The notes beneath the pieces were generated by a model, which did no database searches, was not told where the DNA came from, and worked only from the letters and a program-made list of their open reading frames with translations. A stretch of 64,000 nt of DNA from NaphS2 sp964588535 (GTDB taxonomy: Bacteria; Desulfobacterota; DSM-4660; Desulfatiglandales; Desulfatiglandaceae). Location: NCBI GenBank assembly GCA_964588535.1, contig CAZPQA010000005.1, positions 6,132-70,131 of the forward strand, written 5' to 3'. Numbering within the stretch: the stretch's first letter is position 1; every line of letters starts with the position of its first letter. Shown in pieces: positions 1 through 8,565 of this stretch. Made by a program: the position numbers and the translations under genes.

Positions 1-867
1 GTCAGGATGGTATTTCTTACTGAGACCCCAGTAGACTTCTTTGATTTCAGCAGCCGTAGATTGTTCTCCCATGCCCATGACGTCTTTCGCGTGGTTAATT
101 TCTCCAAAATCCACTTTTGTGATTTCCAGTGTGCGAAAGCTGTAAGGCGGAAGCGGCCCTACAATCCTGAAATTGATTTTGTCCTGGTAGTGGCGGTCGA
201 GCGCCTCCACCTTTTTTTCCAATGCTTCCTGTTTGTCCTGGTTGATCAGGAACGCCCCGTTCACGATCATGGCATCATCCATGATGGCGTGAGAAATGTG
301 GTCTTCCGCGTCTTTTTTCAGGGTGTCCACAATCAGGGAAGCGCATTCTTTTTTCCTTTTGTCGAGAGATGCCTTCACCAGTTTGCCGACGCTTAACTTG
401 ACCTCAAAAACCTTATCATCGGGTTTTGAGGCGGCTTCTTTCTTCAATTTCCTGACGGCGTCCTCTTCCCCTATTTCTTTCAGGATTGATTCAAAATCGC
501 TCCATACGGCTGCCACGTTCAACTCGATTTTACCTTCCATCTCCCCAAGATGTTTTTCGATGGGGTCACAGGCGGTTTCAAGAAGGTTTTTGAGATCATG
601 TTCGCTTACAATCGTCCCATACTTGACGGGGATGATGTGACGATTTTTCATGATCCTTTCGATGATGGCTTGATAGATGGCCAGATTCTGGAGAAGAAGT
701 TCTTTTGGGAGGGCGCTGAATTGTTTAAACGCCATATCGCCGGCTACAGCCGCAATATTCCGGTATGGAAACAGAAATACTTCCCCCTGGTCAATCCCTA
801 CGAGGTTCAGGTTCCGGTCTTTCTCCGCGCGTACAAACCCGTATATGAATTTTCCGTTTGTCGTCAT
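1..867 (-). CDS. GvpF/L gas-vesicle protein fused to a J-domain (cut at window edge)
   Basis: Reading from ATG at 867, 289 codons stay open to the window edge. Residues 1 to about 250 are a GvpF/L protein (start MTTNGKFIYGFV, later the family-type GPLPPYSFRTLEI). It is paralogous to the gene at 3094-3846 and is an assembly factor thought to bind GvpA. After that comes a linker and EIKEVYWGLSKKYHPD, which is helix II and the HPD loop of a DnaJ J-domain. HPD falls on the last visible codons, so helix III lies outside the window. It is 24 bp downstream of the CDC48-type gene and probably the same transcript; the ribosome site is weak. The GvpF/L part is firm and the J-domain likely. The fusion implies Hsp70 recruitment, which is inference. 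Confidence 0.85.
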   Translation of the reverse strand, partial: MTTNGKFIYGFVRAEKDRNLNLVGIDQGEVFLFPYRNIAAVAGDMAFKQFSALPKELLLQNLAIYQAIIERIMKNRHIIPVKYGTIVSEHDLKNLLETACDPIEKHLGEMEGKIELNVAAVWSDFESILKEIGEEDAVRKLKKEAASKPDDKVFEVKLSVGKLVKASLDKRKKECASLIVDTLKKDAEDHISHAIMDDAMIVNGAFLINQDKQEALEKKVEALDRHYQDKINFRIVGPLPPYSFRTLEITKVDFGEINHAKDVMGMGEQSTAAEIKEVYWGLSKKYHPD

Positions 868-891
868 TTTTTTTACCAAACTGGTTAGTGA

Positions 892-3033
892 TCAGTTGTC
901 GGTTGTAGGTGTTAGAGATTTCTTAAAGTGCTGGTTTGAAATTTTGAAATCAGCGTAGTCTTCTTTCCCGCTCTCGATGAATTCTCGTATGGCCATCATA
1001 GCGGCTTTTCTGCAAACCGATTCTATGTCAGAGCCCATGAGACCCTCTGTAGATTTGGCCAGAGATTCGAGATCAACGTTCGGTCCCAGGGGTTTATCTC
1101 TTGTGTGGACTTTGAATATCTCAAGCCTTGCCTTCTGGTCAGGGGCAGGAAGCTCTAAGTGAAAATCAAACCTGCCGGCCCTGAGTAACGCCTGGTCGAT
1201 AATGTCGAGCCGGTTGGTCGCTGCTAAAACAACGATCCCTTTCAGCTCCTCAATACCATCCAACTCAGTCAGAAACTGGCTGATGACCCTGTCGACTACG
1301 TGGGATGCGGCCTCCGAACCTCTCCTTGGCACCACACTGTCTATCTCATCGAAAAAAATGATGCAGGGAGATGCCTGCTTGGCTTTTTTAAATACCTCAC
1401 GGACACCTTTCTCACTCTCACCAACCCACTTTGATAGTATTTCCGGGCCTTTCACCGAAATGAAGTTTACCTCTGATTCTGAAGCCACTGCCTTGGCAAG
1501 CAACGTCTTTCCGGTACCGGGTGGACCATAAAGGAGTATCCCTTTGGAGGGACTTGTATTGGCATGCTCGAATAATTTGGCGTATTTCAAGGGCCACTCA
1601 ATGGTCTCCATTAAAACCCTCTTTACTTCAGCAAGGCCTCCCACATCGTCCCAACCAACGTCCGGGATTTCAGTGAATACCTCCCTGATGGCAGAAGGTT
1701 CCACCTCTTTTAATGCTTCAGTGAAATCGTCCATGGTGACCTGAAGGTTCATCAAATCTTCATAGGGGATCTCCTCAAGCTCAAAGTCGATATTGGGAAA
1801 AATCTTCCTGAGGGTTGTCATGGCTGCTTCACGGGAAAGGGCCTCGAGATCGGCCCCAACAAACCCATGGGTGATCTCTGAAAGACGAGCCAGTTCCACA
1901 TCTTCCGCCAGAGGCATACCCCTTGTGTGTATATTGAGGATGTCTAAGCGTCCGTTTTTGTCCGGTATGCTGATCTGAATTTCACGGTCAAAACGGCCCG
2001 GCCTTCTGAGAGCCGGATCAAGGACATTGGGAATATTGGTGGCGCCTATCACAATGACCTGTCCCCTTGAAGAAAGCCCGTCCATCAGCGCCAGAAGCTG
2101 TGCCACCACTCGCTTCTCTACCTGCTTTTCGCCACCCATCTCCTCACGCTTCGGGGCAATGGCATCAATCTCGTCTAAGAATATGATGCTTGGCGCATGC
2201 GCGGTGGCATCATCGAATATCTTCCTTACATTGGCCTCGCTCTGGCCGTAAAACTTGTTCATGATCTCGGGGCCGCTGATCTGCGCGAAATATGCGTCCG
2301 TTTCATTGGCGACGGCCCGGGCAATCAGGGTCTTGCCGCATCCTGGAGGGCCATGTAGAAGAACGCCCTTTGGCGGATCGATGCCCAGGCGTTCAAAGAT
2401 CTGGGGGTATTTCAAAGGGAGTTCTATCATTTCACGGATGCGCCTGATTTCCTTGCCAAGACCCCCGATATCCTCATAGGCTATCCTGGTCCTGACCTCC
2501 CCGGGTTCCCCCTTCGCCTGGATCTTCATGACGGTCTTGGGGTGGATCATCACCACACCCGAAGGCTTGGTCGATACGACATTGAAGTCCTGGGTCCTGG
2601 TCCCGAAAAGCCTTGCCCTCACAATGTCCCCTTCCACCAGAGGAAGACCCTCCAACAGACTCCCGATGTAGCGGGCATCATGAGAACGCATCACGGTCAA
2701 AGGAGCAACGACAATGCTTTGAGCCGGGTTGAACTCCATCTTTTTGACGTCAACCTTTTCATCAATACCGGTCTTGGCATTATCCCGGGTGATACCGTCC
2801 AGTCGAATCAACCCTTTGCCGCGATCCTCCATATAGGCGGGAAGGACCTTGGCAACGGTTTCCCTCTTCCCCTGGATGGCAACGACATCCCCCACTTCAA
2901 CACCTATCTTCCTGAAGTCAACAGGATCCAGCCGCACAATCCCCCGACCTACGTCCTTGGACCCGGCCTCGGCGACCTTCAAGGTGAGGGGTTTAGGCTT
3001 CTTTGCCTTTTGTGTCTTCTTGACAGAAGTCAT
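892..3033 (-). CDS. CDC48/VAT-type double AAA+ ATPase
   Basis: A 713-residue protein with a CDC48-type N-domain (about 15-180) and two AAA modules. Module one has GPPGCGKT near 228, IIFLDEID near 286 and an arginine-finger segment ALRRPGRFDRE. Module two has GPPGTGKT near 500 and IIFFDEID. Length and order match archaeal VAT and eukaryotic p97 rather than FtsH. It begins at ATG 3033 with AAGGT upstream, inside the gas-vesicle gene series between two gvpF/L genes. Known family members unfold or extract proteins. A role in remodelling vesicle proteins is inferred from context only. The last codons run through heptamer-like repeats (about 880-920). Confidence 0.92.
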   Translation of the reverse strand: MTSVKKTQKAKKPKPLTLKVAEAGSKDVGRGIVRLDPVDFRKIGVEVGDVVAIQGKRETVAKVLPAYMEDRGKGLIRLDGITRDNAKTGIDEKVDVKKMEFNPAQSIVVAPLTVMRSHDARYIGSLLEGLPLVEGDIVRARLFGTRTQDFNVVSTKPSGVVMIHPKTVMKIQAKGEPGEVRTRIAYEDIGGLGKEIRRIREMIELPLKYPQIFERLGIDPPKGVLLHGPPGCGKTLIARAVANETDAYFAQISGPEIMNKFYGQSEANVRKIFDDATAHAPSIIFLDEIDAIAPKREEMGGEKQVEKRVVAQLLALMDGLSSRGQVIVIGATNIPNVLDPALRRPGRFDREIQISIPDKNGRLDILNIHTRGMPLAEDVELARLSEITHGFVGADLEALSREAAMTTLRKIFPNIDFELEEIPYEDLMNLQVTMDDFTEALKEVEPSAIREVFTEIPDVGWDDVGGLAEVKRVLMETIEWPLKYAKLFEHANTSPSKGILLYGPPGTGKTLLAKAVASESEVNFISVKGPEILSKWVGESEKGVREVFKKAKQASPCIIFFDEIDSVVPRRGSEAASHVVDRVISQFLTELDGIEELKGIVVLAATNRLDIIDQALLRAGRFDFHLELPAPDQKARLEIFKVHTRDKPLGPNVDLESLAKSTEGLMGSDIESVCRKAAMMAIREFIESGKEDYADFKISNQHFKKSLTPTTDN

Positions 3034-3093
3034 AATTTTACCTTACACGTTGCGGGTTTCTGCCCGCTGACCATTTCCCAATCATCAATCCGT

Positions 3094-3846
3094 TCACCAT
3101 TTCACCACAATATTCACAAAGTTAAATGGGGGCACCGGGCCGACGTATTTGAATGTAGCCCGGTCATCATATTCTTTGCCGAGATCTTCCACCAAGAAGT
3201 CAAACTCTTTCTCCCTCGTTCTGTCTATGAGGAAAGCTGCATTTAAAAACATGCCGTCCCCAAACACGTCATTTACCTTGACGTCAATGGCGCTCCGTTT
3301 GAACACCTTGACGACAGACCGGGTTTCATCAACCTTTTTGTTTTCAAGGGCATCTTTTACCGCCTTACCCAGAGTGATCTTGAGGGTATTGTCGCCTTTC
3401 CCGGATTTTTCCTGTGCCTTCTTCTTGAGCTTTCTGATCTCCTTGTTCCCTTCTCCTATCTCTTGAAAGATCCGGCTCACATCTTTCCAGACTGCCTTCA
3501 GACCCATCTCCACCTTATTGTCCATATCTCTCAGGAGGCCCTTGAATTCCGAATGTCGTCTTCTCAGGAGGCTTCGAACCTCTTCGACGCTGGCCGCGAT
3601 GGTACAGAATCTCACCGGAAGTACCGTATAATCTTTCATCACTTCTTCGATGACCTTTTCATGGGCTGTCATGTTTTCCCTATTGATCACGTACTTTGCC
3701 ATGGGTGAACTGCTGATGACAGCGCTGATATCGTTGAACCCGATGGTTGAGACGATATCCCCGCGCTGACCGATACCGATCGGTCCGAAATTCCGACCTC
3801 CGTTACTTTCAATAATACAGTAAACGTATTGTCCTTCTTTAGCCAT
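3094..3846 (-). CDS. gvpF: Gas vesicle protein GvpF/L
   Basis: A 250-residue GvpL/GvpF family protein. It opens with GQYVYCIIES, has the middle charged helical region EIRKLKKKAQEK, and ends with the family-type PVPPFNFVNIVVKW. Members are accessory proteins needed early in vesicle formation and contact GvpA. The start at 3846 has GGAGA five bases upstream. It lies between gvpN and the CDC48-type gene on one strand with short gaps, so co-transcription is likely. The symbol could equally be gvpL. Unlike its paralogue at 1-867 it carries no J-domain. Confidence 0.93.
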   Translation of the reverse strand: MAKEGQYVYCIIESNGGRNFGPIGIGQRGDIVSTIGFNDISAVISSSPMAKYVINRENMTAHEKVIEEVMKDYTVLPVRFCTIAASVEEVRSLLRRRHSEFKGLLRDMDNKVEMGLKAVWKDVSRIFQEIGEGNKEIRKLKKKAQEKSGKGDNTLKITLGKAVKDALENKKVDETRSVVKVFKRSAIDVKVNDVFGDGMFLNAAFLIDRTREKEFDFLVEDLGKEYDDRATFKYVGPVPPFNFVNIVVKW

Positions 3847-3880
3847 TGTCTCTCCAGTTTCTACCTATTATTATTAGCCC

Positions 3881-4801
3881 TCAACATACCTGATTAATCG
3901 TATCCATTATTGCCTGTCTGACTTCGCCTTCGGGTTGCCCTTTGAACCCGTTTGAATCAAAGTTGAGGACATCCAGGCATGCATCAACGAAATCGCTGTC
4001 ATCCGCTTGGGGGGTGGAACCGGTTGTACTCAATACCTTGGCGATCATAATGCTTGCCCGGACACTGGGCTGAAGGCTATTTTCTCTCGTATCCCTGATA
4101 GAACGTACAAGATCCACCACTCTTGCGGTCTCAGCTTCAGGTAACCCTGATTTTTCCTCGACAATGGAAGCCTCGCTTTCCCGGTCGTAGTGCCGCAGCC
4201 TGATTGTTATCATGCGGTCTTTCAGGGCATCCTGCGCCTTGTGCACACCCGCATATTCCTCAGGATTGCTGGTAAAGATCGCTCGAAACTCCGGCGAGAC
4301 TCGCAGATAACCATCTTCCCCCCGCGCCGCCGGGAGATCTAACATCTTTTCCTCCAATATGGGGAGGAGTACATTATTGGCTTCCGGTCTGGAACGGGTG
4401 AATTCGTCATAGATAAGCGTGTATCCATGTTTGCATGCCACGGTTACCCGGTTGTCCACCCATTCCGGAGAGACATTTTCCTCCGATTTCAGGACCGAAT
4501 GGATAAAGTTATCCACCATTTTTTTCCTCCGGTAGCCGTACTGACCACCGATCAGGTCGGAGGTGCCGAACTCATCGTCGCCGTGGATCAATATGACAGG
4601 CCGCCCGATCTGGGCCGCCAAATACATTCCCATGGTAGTCTTCCCAGTGCCTGCCGGTCCGCTGAGGTGGATGGGGAATCCCGCGTTCATGTAGGTCGCA
4701 CCCCTCCTTAAGACCCCTTTGATGTAATCGGACTGAACGAATCCGGGCTGATCCTTATCAATGATAATAGGCGTTACTTCTGAGCTTCTTTCAGTTCCCA
4801 C
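3881..4801 (-). CDS. gvpN: Gas vesicle AAA+ ATPase GvpN (copy 1)
   Basis: A 306-residue MoxR-like AAA+ protein of the GvpN family. Walker A is GPAGTGKT near residue 48, Walker B is in LIYDEFTRSRPEA, and the conserved FTSNPEEYAGVH segment follows. GvpN is required for vesicles to grow to full width. The start is GTG at 4801 with AGGGGA upstream; the in-frame N-terminus matches that of the second copy at 7040-7957. It sits 22 bp after the tandem GvpO gene. Two diverged gvpN genes in one locus suggest separate partners or a hetero-oligomer, which is inference. Confidence 0.95.
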   Translation of the reverse strand: MGTERSSEVTPIIIDKDQPGFVQSDYIKGVLRRGATYMNAGFPIHLSGPAGTGKTTMGMYLAAQIGRPVILIHGDDEFGTSDLIGGQYGYRRKKMVDNFIHSVLKSEENVSPEWVDNRVTVACKHGYTLIYDEFTRSRPEANNVLLPILEEKMLDLPAARGEDGYLRVSPEFRAIFTSNPEEYAGVHKAQDALKDRMITIRLRHYDRESEASIVEEKSGLPEAETARVVDLVRSIRDTRENSLQPSVRASIMIAKVLSTTGSTPQADDSDFVDACLDVLNFDSNGFKGQPEGEVRQAIMDTINQVC

Positions 4802-4823
4802 CGCTATCCCCTTTCAAAGTTGG

Positions 4824-6008
4824 TCATTGCGTTAGTACGTCCTGCCCCTTTACACAACTTATGTTTTCAAATCCGTTATCTGCCTTGATCACATAGGTCA
4901 TAATGGGAGTTCGGCCTCCGCGCTCTATGTTTCGAATCCGCATCTCTTCCCAGGGCTCCACTACAATTTTCCAGCCCTCATCCACCTCCGCTGATTTAAC
5001 GATTCGACCCCCTTCCGCGATGGCATCTTCAAAGGTGTCCAGATCCTGGCGCGGCGAGTTCCTGAAATTTGACATTATATTCTTCAATATCAGCTCATTC
5101 CGGGTTTGCTCAAGAAACTCAGGGTTCCTGACCCTTTCATAGGAGGCGAGCATCAGATTATCATCAACGGTGGCCTCAAACACGGCGGGCGTCATTTCTC
5201 CGTTCTTCCGTCTCAGCCTCCGTTCTTCCCATGGCTCGATCAGAATTTGACACCCGTCTTCCTGCCAGGTTATGTTTATGAATTCCCCTGTATCCGTAAG
5301 GGCGGTCTCAAGGAGGGCCTCGGCAGTTTCCGGGGGCACAGGCTTGGAGGCTGTCAGGAGGGCCCGCCCAAAGGATCTGAGGGCCTCTTCTAAAACTTCC
5401 CTCAGCTCACTGGCCCTTTTCGCTTCCATCTCCTTCCTCTCTTTTTCTGCCTCCTTTTTCTGTCTGAACTCTTCTGCATTTCGTTCAACAACAGACTTAT
5501 CATCTTCTACGCTCCTACTACAGCCCAATGCCGCCGCCCACTCTCTTGCCATGATTTTGCGGGCTATAAGCGAAACCGAGGCAGGGTTCAAATTCTTAGG
5601 CTTCGTTTCAACCTTGCCCTGCTCTGATTCATATGGCTTCCAGTTAAATTCCCGGTTTGTCTCCGACTCTCTTTCAGAAGACCTGGATTCGCCCTCCGGA
5701 CCAAATGCCCCGGGAATTGTCTTTGCAGCCACTTCATGGAAGACCGGCAATTCACCTCCGTTTTCTTCGTTTGATTCCGGGGTCCCTGTTTCGGGTTTTG
5801 CGGCCAGGACGTCGGCAGGTTTTTGCGAGGGGTCATCCGGGACCAATGGATATACAGGGTCCTGTTTCTCCACTTCTTCCTGCCGCCTCCATTCCCGGGC
5901 CTCAGACTCGAGTGCAGATGTGGCCGGTCGGCTCGCCGCAAGACCCAAGGCGCATGCCCGCTCCATTGCTGCCAGTTTGCCTATGGATATGGTATTTCTG
6001 TCTTCCAT
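4824..6008 (-). CDS. gvpO: Tandem GvpO-like protein
   Basis: A 394-residue protein. The N-terminal half is charged and low in order, with two short related helices (GKLAAMERACALGLAASRP near 10 and ARKIMAREWAAALGCSRS in the middle). The C-terminal half holds two GvpO-like units, each with a helix, then a strand ending in a WEE motif, then a strand pair: GCQILIEPWEERRL and GWKIVVEPWEEMRI. GvpO is normally about 130 residues with one such unit. It ends 22 bp before gvpN and starts 3 bp after the zinc-finger gene ends. The GvpO assignment rests on the W-x-V-x-VEPWE pattern; the duplication is visible directly. Confidence 0.75.
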   Translation of the reverse strand: MEDRNTISIGKLAAMERACALGLAASRPATSALESEAREWRRQEEVEKQDPVYPLVPDDPSQKPADVLAAKPETGTPESNEENGGELPVFHEVAAKTIPGAFGPEGESRSSERESETNREFNWKPYESEQGKVETKPKNLNPASVSLIARKIMAREWAAALGCSRSVEDDKSVVERNAEEFRQKKEAEKERKEMEAKRASELREVLEEALRSFGRALLTASKPVPPETAEALLETALTDTGEFINITWQEDGCQILIEPWEERRLRRKNGEMTPAVFEATVDDNLMLASYERVRNPEFLEQTRNELILKNIMSNFRNSPRQDLDTFEDAIAEGGRIVKSAEVDEGWKIVVEPWEEMRIRNIERGGRTPIMTYVIKADNGFENISCVKGQDVLTQ

Positions 6009-6011
6009 TGA

Positions 6012-6398
6012 TCACCCTTTCGCTGTGACAACGCCTTTTCCCCGGCACGCGGTACAGGGGAGCTTGTTATGGGGGTCTTTCCCCTTGCCCCGACACTTGG
6101 GACAGGGCTCAAGGGGCTCCTTCACGCTGACATGGCCTTTACCCCTGCATACGGTGCAGGTCAGATTGCTTCGGGGCTTCTCCTTTCCCGTTCCCCTGCA
6201 GTAGGCACATTCAATGGCCGGGGGCTGGACCGAAACATTACCGCTGCCGCCGCAAACAGAGCACCTCGATCCCTTTGGTTTTTCCCCTTTGCCCGCGCAA
6301 AAAGCGCAATCAAGCTTATTGCTGTTGCTTGAGACCTTTATCACCTCGGGCGGTTTATCTGCGCTTTCCTTAGTGCCCGACGACCATTTCCATTCCAC
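6012..6398 (-). CDS. DnaJ-type zinc-finger protein, copy 1
   Basis: A 128-residue protein made almost only of CxxCxGxG units, six in all, forming three zinc-binding pairs (for example CAFCAGKG with CSVCGGSG, and CPKCRGKG with CTACRGKG). This is the fold of the DnaJ central zinc-finger region, without J-domain or substrate-binding domain. The start is GTG at 6398 with GAGG upstream. It lies between the tandem GvpO gene and a coiled-coil gene. A paralogue is at 8058-8411. It probably acts as a holdase or disulfide/zinc module for vesicle proteins; that function is inference. Confidence 0.85.
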   Translation of the reverse strand: MEWKWSSGTKESADKPPEVIKVSSNSNKLDCAFCAGKGEKPKGSRCSVCGGSGNVSVQPPAIECAYCRGTGKEKPRSNLTCTVCRGKGHVSVKEPLEPCPKCRGKGKDPHNKLPCTACRGKGVVTAKG

Positions 6399-6413
6399 AG
6401 GTTTAGTCCTCTC

Positions 6414-6737
6414 TTAATATTCTATGGTCATTGTTTTCACCATCTTCTTCGTTTCTGAAATTTTTGAACGGCTCTGTTTTTCAGTTCTTAGATTGTAGTC
6501 TTTGGTTTCAGAGACGGTTTCCTGTAAATCCTGGAGTTCTTCGTCTATAAAAATGATATCTTTATCAACCTGTTCCTTTTTCTTTTCAATGTTTTCCATT
6601 TCCTGTTCCAGCCGCGCTTTGTTTTTCTCCAGGATAAACATCTCTAAGAATTCCGACCCTCGCACCTTTGGTTTGGATCGGATCTTGGCCCTTAAAGCCG
6701 TCTTGATATCAGAGACCGTGCGCCTTTTACTGCCCAT
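6414..6737 (-). CDS. Small coiled-coil protein of the gas-vesicle locus
   Basis: A 107-residue, highly charged protein. Residues 1-35 are basic (KRRTVSDIKTALRAKIRSKP), and residues 35-80 form a heptad-rich coiled coil (KARLEQEMENIEKKKEQVDK). No catalytic motif is visible and I do not recognise a family. It lies 15 bp upstream of the zinc-finger gene on the same strand and is therefore likely a vesicle-associated structural or adaptor protein. Some small Gvp proteins are coiled coils, but none can be assigned here. Confidence 0.65.
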   Translation of the reverse strand: MGSKRRTVSDIKTALRAKIRSKPKVRGSEFLEMFILEKNKARLEQEMENIEKKKEQVDKDIIFIDEELQDLQETVSETKDYNLRTEKQSRSKISETKKMVKTMTIEY

Positions 6738-6795
6738 AACATCTCCCTTAACTTAGAACAGGGCCAACTTGCTGATTTCCAAGAATAATACCCGC

Positions 6796-6966
6796 CTATC
6801 TTGCACTCTGCCGCTTGTGGATCACAACAAACGGAGCCCGATTAGGGCCTGACACTTTGATCTCCACCCTCTGGCCCTCTCTAAGACCCACCTCTCTCCT
6901 GATATTGTTCGGGATGGAAATCTTCCCATCCTCATCCACCTTTGAAAAACCTCTCATCAAAGCCAT
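6796..6966 (-). CDS. Mini AbrB/SpoVT-type DNA-binding protein
   Basis: A 56-residue ORF. It is a single swapped-hairpin AbrB domain: FSKVDEDGKISIPNNIRREV followed by LREGQRVEIKV. A strong GAGGGGGG ribosome site lies eight bases before ATG 6966. Such proteins bind DNA as dimers, as antitoxins or transition-state regulators. No toxin gene adjoins it, and it lies between gvpN copy 2 and the coiled-coil gene on the same strand, so a local regulator of the vesicle operon is the simplest reading (inference). Its short length makes it easy to miss. Confidence 0.8.
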   Translation of the reverse strand: MALMRGFSKVDEDGKISIPNNIRREVGLREGQRVEIKVSGPNRAPFVVIHKRQSAR

Positions 6967-6985
6967 TTGCTTACCCCCCTCTGGA

Positions 6986-7020
6986 TTGATTATTGATTAT
7001 TGAATATTGACGATTGAAAA
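6986..7020. repeat. Heptamer tandem repeat (TTGATTA type)
   Basis: Five 7-bp units in a row: TTGATTA twice, then TTGAATA, TTGACGA and TTGAAAA. It fills the spacer between the AbrB start and the end of gvpN copy 2. Similar 7-bp arrays of other sequence occur at 10279, 56046, 58557 and 62371. Confidence 0.75.
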
Positions 7021-7039
7021 ACCCGCAACTCGCAACTAC

Positions 7040-7957
7040 TTAACAGTGCTTGTCAACCAATTCACCGATCACTTCTTTGACCCTGTCCTGATTGGTCTTG
7101 CTTCCGATGCGGCTGGTCTCCGAGGCCAATATGTCCATACAGGTCTGTCTGAAAACCGGATCATTTTTGTCCACCGGGGACTTTCGGACCTTGAGGGTCT
7201 TGGCAATCATGACGGAGCCCCTTATGGTTGGGGCAAATTCATAGACGTCAGAATCCCTGAGGCCCCTGACGACCTTTACGATCTTTGAGGCATCACCATT
7301 TTCCAGGCCAGATTTGGATTCGGTGATACGGATCTCTGTCTCTTCGTCAAAATGCTCGAGATCCATGGTGATCATGCGGTCTCGAAGGGCGTCCTGACTG
7401 CGGTGCACACCGGCGTATTCCTCCGGATTGCTGGTAAAGAGGGCCGTAAAGTCCGGGTCCACCCTCAGATAGTTGCTGTCGCCCTCCCGTGCCGAAGGCA
7501 GGTCTAACATTTTCTCCTGAAGCACGGAGAGGAGCACATTATTGGCCTCCGGTCTTGAGCGGGTAAACTCATCATATATGAGTGTGAACCCGTACTTACA
7601 GGCAATTGTCAGACGGTTGTCCACCCACTTTTTTCTCATATCCTCCTCGGTCTTGAGCACCGAGTGGATGAAATTATCCACCACCTTGCGTATTTTATAT
7701 CCATATTCGCCGCCAACCAGGTCCGATGTGGAAAACTCCTCATCCCCGTGGATCATGACCACCGGTCTGCCGATCTGGCTGGCCACATGCATGGCCATGG
7801 TGGTCTTGCCCGTCCCGGAAATCCCCCGGAAATGGAGAGGAAAGCCCGCCGCCACATAGCCCAGGGCCCTCTCGGTAATATCTTTTACAAACGGGGTTTC
7901 AACAAAGTTGGGCAGGGAACGCGGTTCCAACACGGTCGTTATTTCATCTATCGACAT
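7040..7957 (-). CDS. gvpN: Gas vesicle AAA+ ATPase GvpN (copy 2)
   Basis: A 305-residue GvpN paralogue: GISGTGKT Walker A near 45, LIYDEFTRSRPEA Walker B, and FTSNPEEYAGVH. It shares most of the core with the copy at 3881-4801 but differs at both ends. ATG 7957 is preceded by AGGAGG at good spacing. It lies 100 bp downstream of zinc-finger copy 2, giving two zinc-finger/gvpN associations in the locus. The spread of differences points to an old duplication rather than a recent one. Confidence 0.95.
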   Translation of the reverse strand: MSIDEITTVLEPRSLPNFVETPFVKDITERALGYVAAGFPLHFRGISGTGKTTMAMHVASQIGRPVVMIHGDEEFSTSDLVGGEYGYKIRKVVDNFIHSVLKTEEDMRKKWVDNRLTIACKYGFTLIYDEFTRSRPEANNVLLSVLQEKMLDLPSAREGDSNYLRVDPDFTALFTSNPEEYAGVHRSQDALRDRMITMDLEHFDEETEIRITESKSGLENGDASKIVKVVRGLRDSDVYEFAPTIRGSVMIAKTLKVRKSPVDKNDPVFRQTCMDILASETSRIGSKTNQDRVKEVIGELVDKHC

Positions 7958-8057
7958 ATCATCCTCCTAAAATTAATAGATTCGGCAGGCGGCATAAAGG
8001 GCCCGGTGGGCCACAGGCAGATATGATTAATACCGCCTGCGGCGCACCGCATTCCGC

Positions 8058-8411
8058 CTACTTCTTAGTAATGACTCCCCCGCCTCTACATTTGAGACAG
8101 GGGAGGTAATCACCGGCAAGGACGCCCTTGCCCTTGCAGTCTGGGCACGTCTCAATCGGTTCCTTTACTCCCATTATTCCTTTTCCACCGCATACATCAC
8201 ACGTCAGTCGCTGGTCGCGGTGAACGCCGGTCCCTCCGCAAAAAATACAACGGATGGCAGGCGCAGGGACAGACACCTCTTTACGACCACCACAAACCTG
8301 GCATACAGAGACCTTGGACAAGAGTCCAAACGGATCGACTCCCTCTCCCTTGCAAAAGGCACATGTGGCGATGACCTTTCCCCCTTCTCCTTTTATTACT
8401 TCGACGCTCAT
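8058..8411 (-). CDS. DnaJ-type zinc-finger protein, copy 2
   Basis: A 117-residue protein with six CxxC motifs in three pairs (CAFCKGEG with CQVCGGRK, CIFCGGTG with CDVCGGKG, CPDCKGKG with CLKCRGGG). It is paralogous to 6012-6398 and shares spacing and the PAPAIRC and KEPIETC linkers. There is no J-domain. AGGGAGG lies nine bases before ATG 8411. Like copy 1 it probably provides the zinc-finger function of a dismembered DnaJ for vesicle assembly; that role is inferred from its neighbours, not shown by sequence. Confidence 0.85.
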   Translation of the reverse strand: MSVEVIKGEGGKVIATCAFCKGEGVDPFGLLSKVSVCQVCGGRKEVSVPAPAIRCIFCGGTGVHRDQRLTCDVCGGKGIMGVKEPIETCPDCKGKGVLAGDYLPCLKCRGGGVITKK

Positions 8412-8565
8412 TTTATTTGCCTCCCTTATTTGACTACCGTTATGAGTGAAAAGCGCTGCTTTTTAACGGTTGGAAACTGGACATAAGACAAATTGAAGAT
8501 TGAGCGTTTCTGGACATACTCTTCAATATTCAATCAGGTTGCCCGGTCTCCATGGCCGCACCTCT

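Noticed and set aside
2542..3246. Long plus-strand ORF (234 codons) over the start of the CDC48 gene
   Set aside because: Shadow of a well-supported minus-strand gene; low-complexity composition, no motif.
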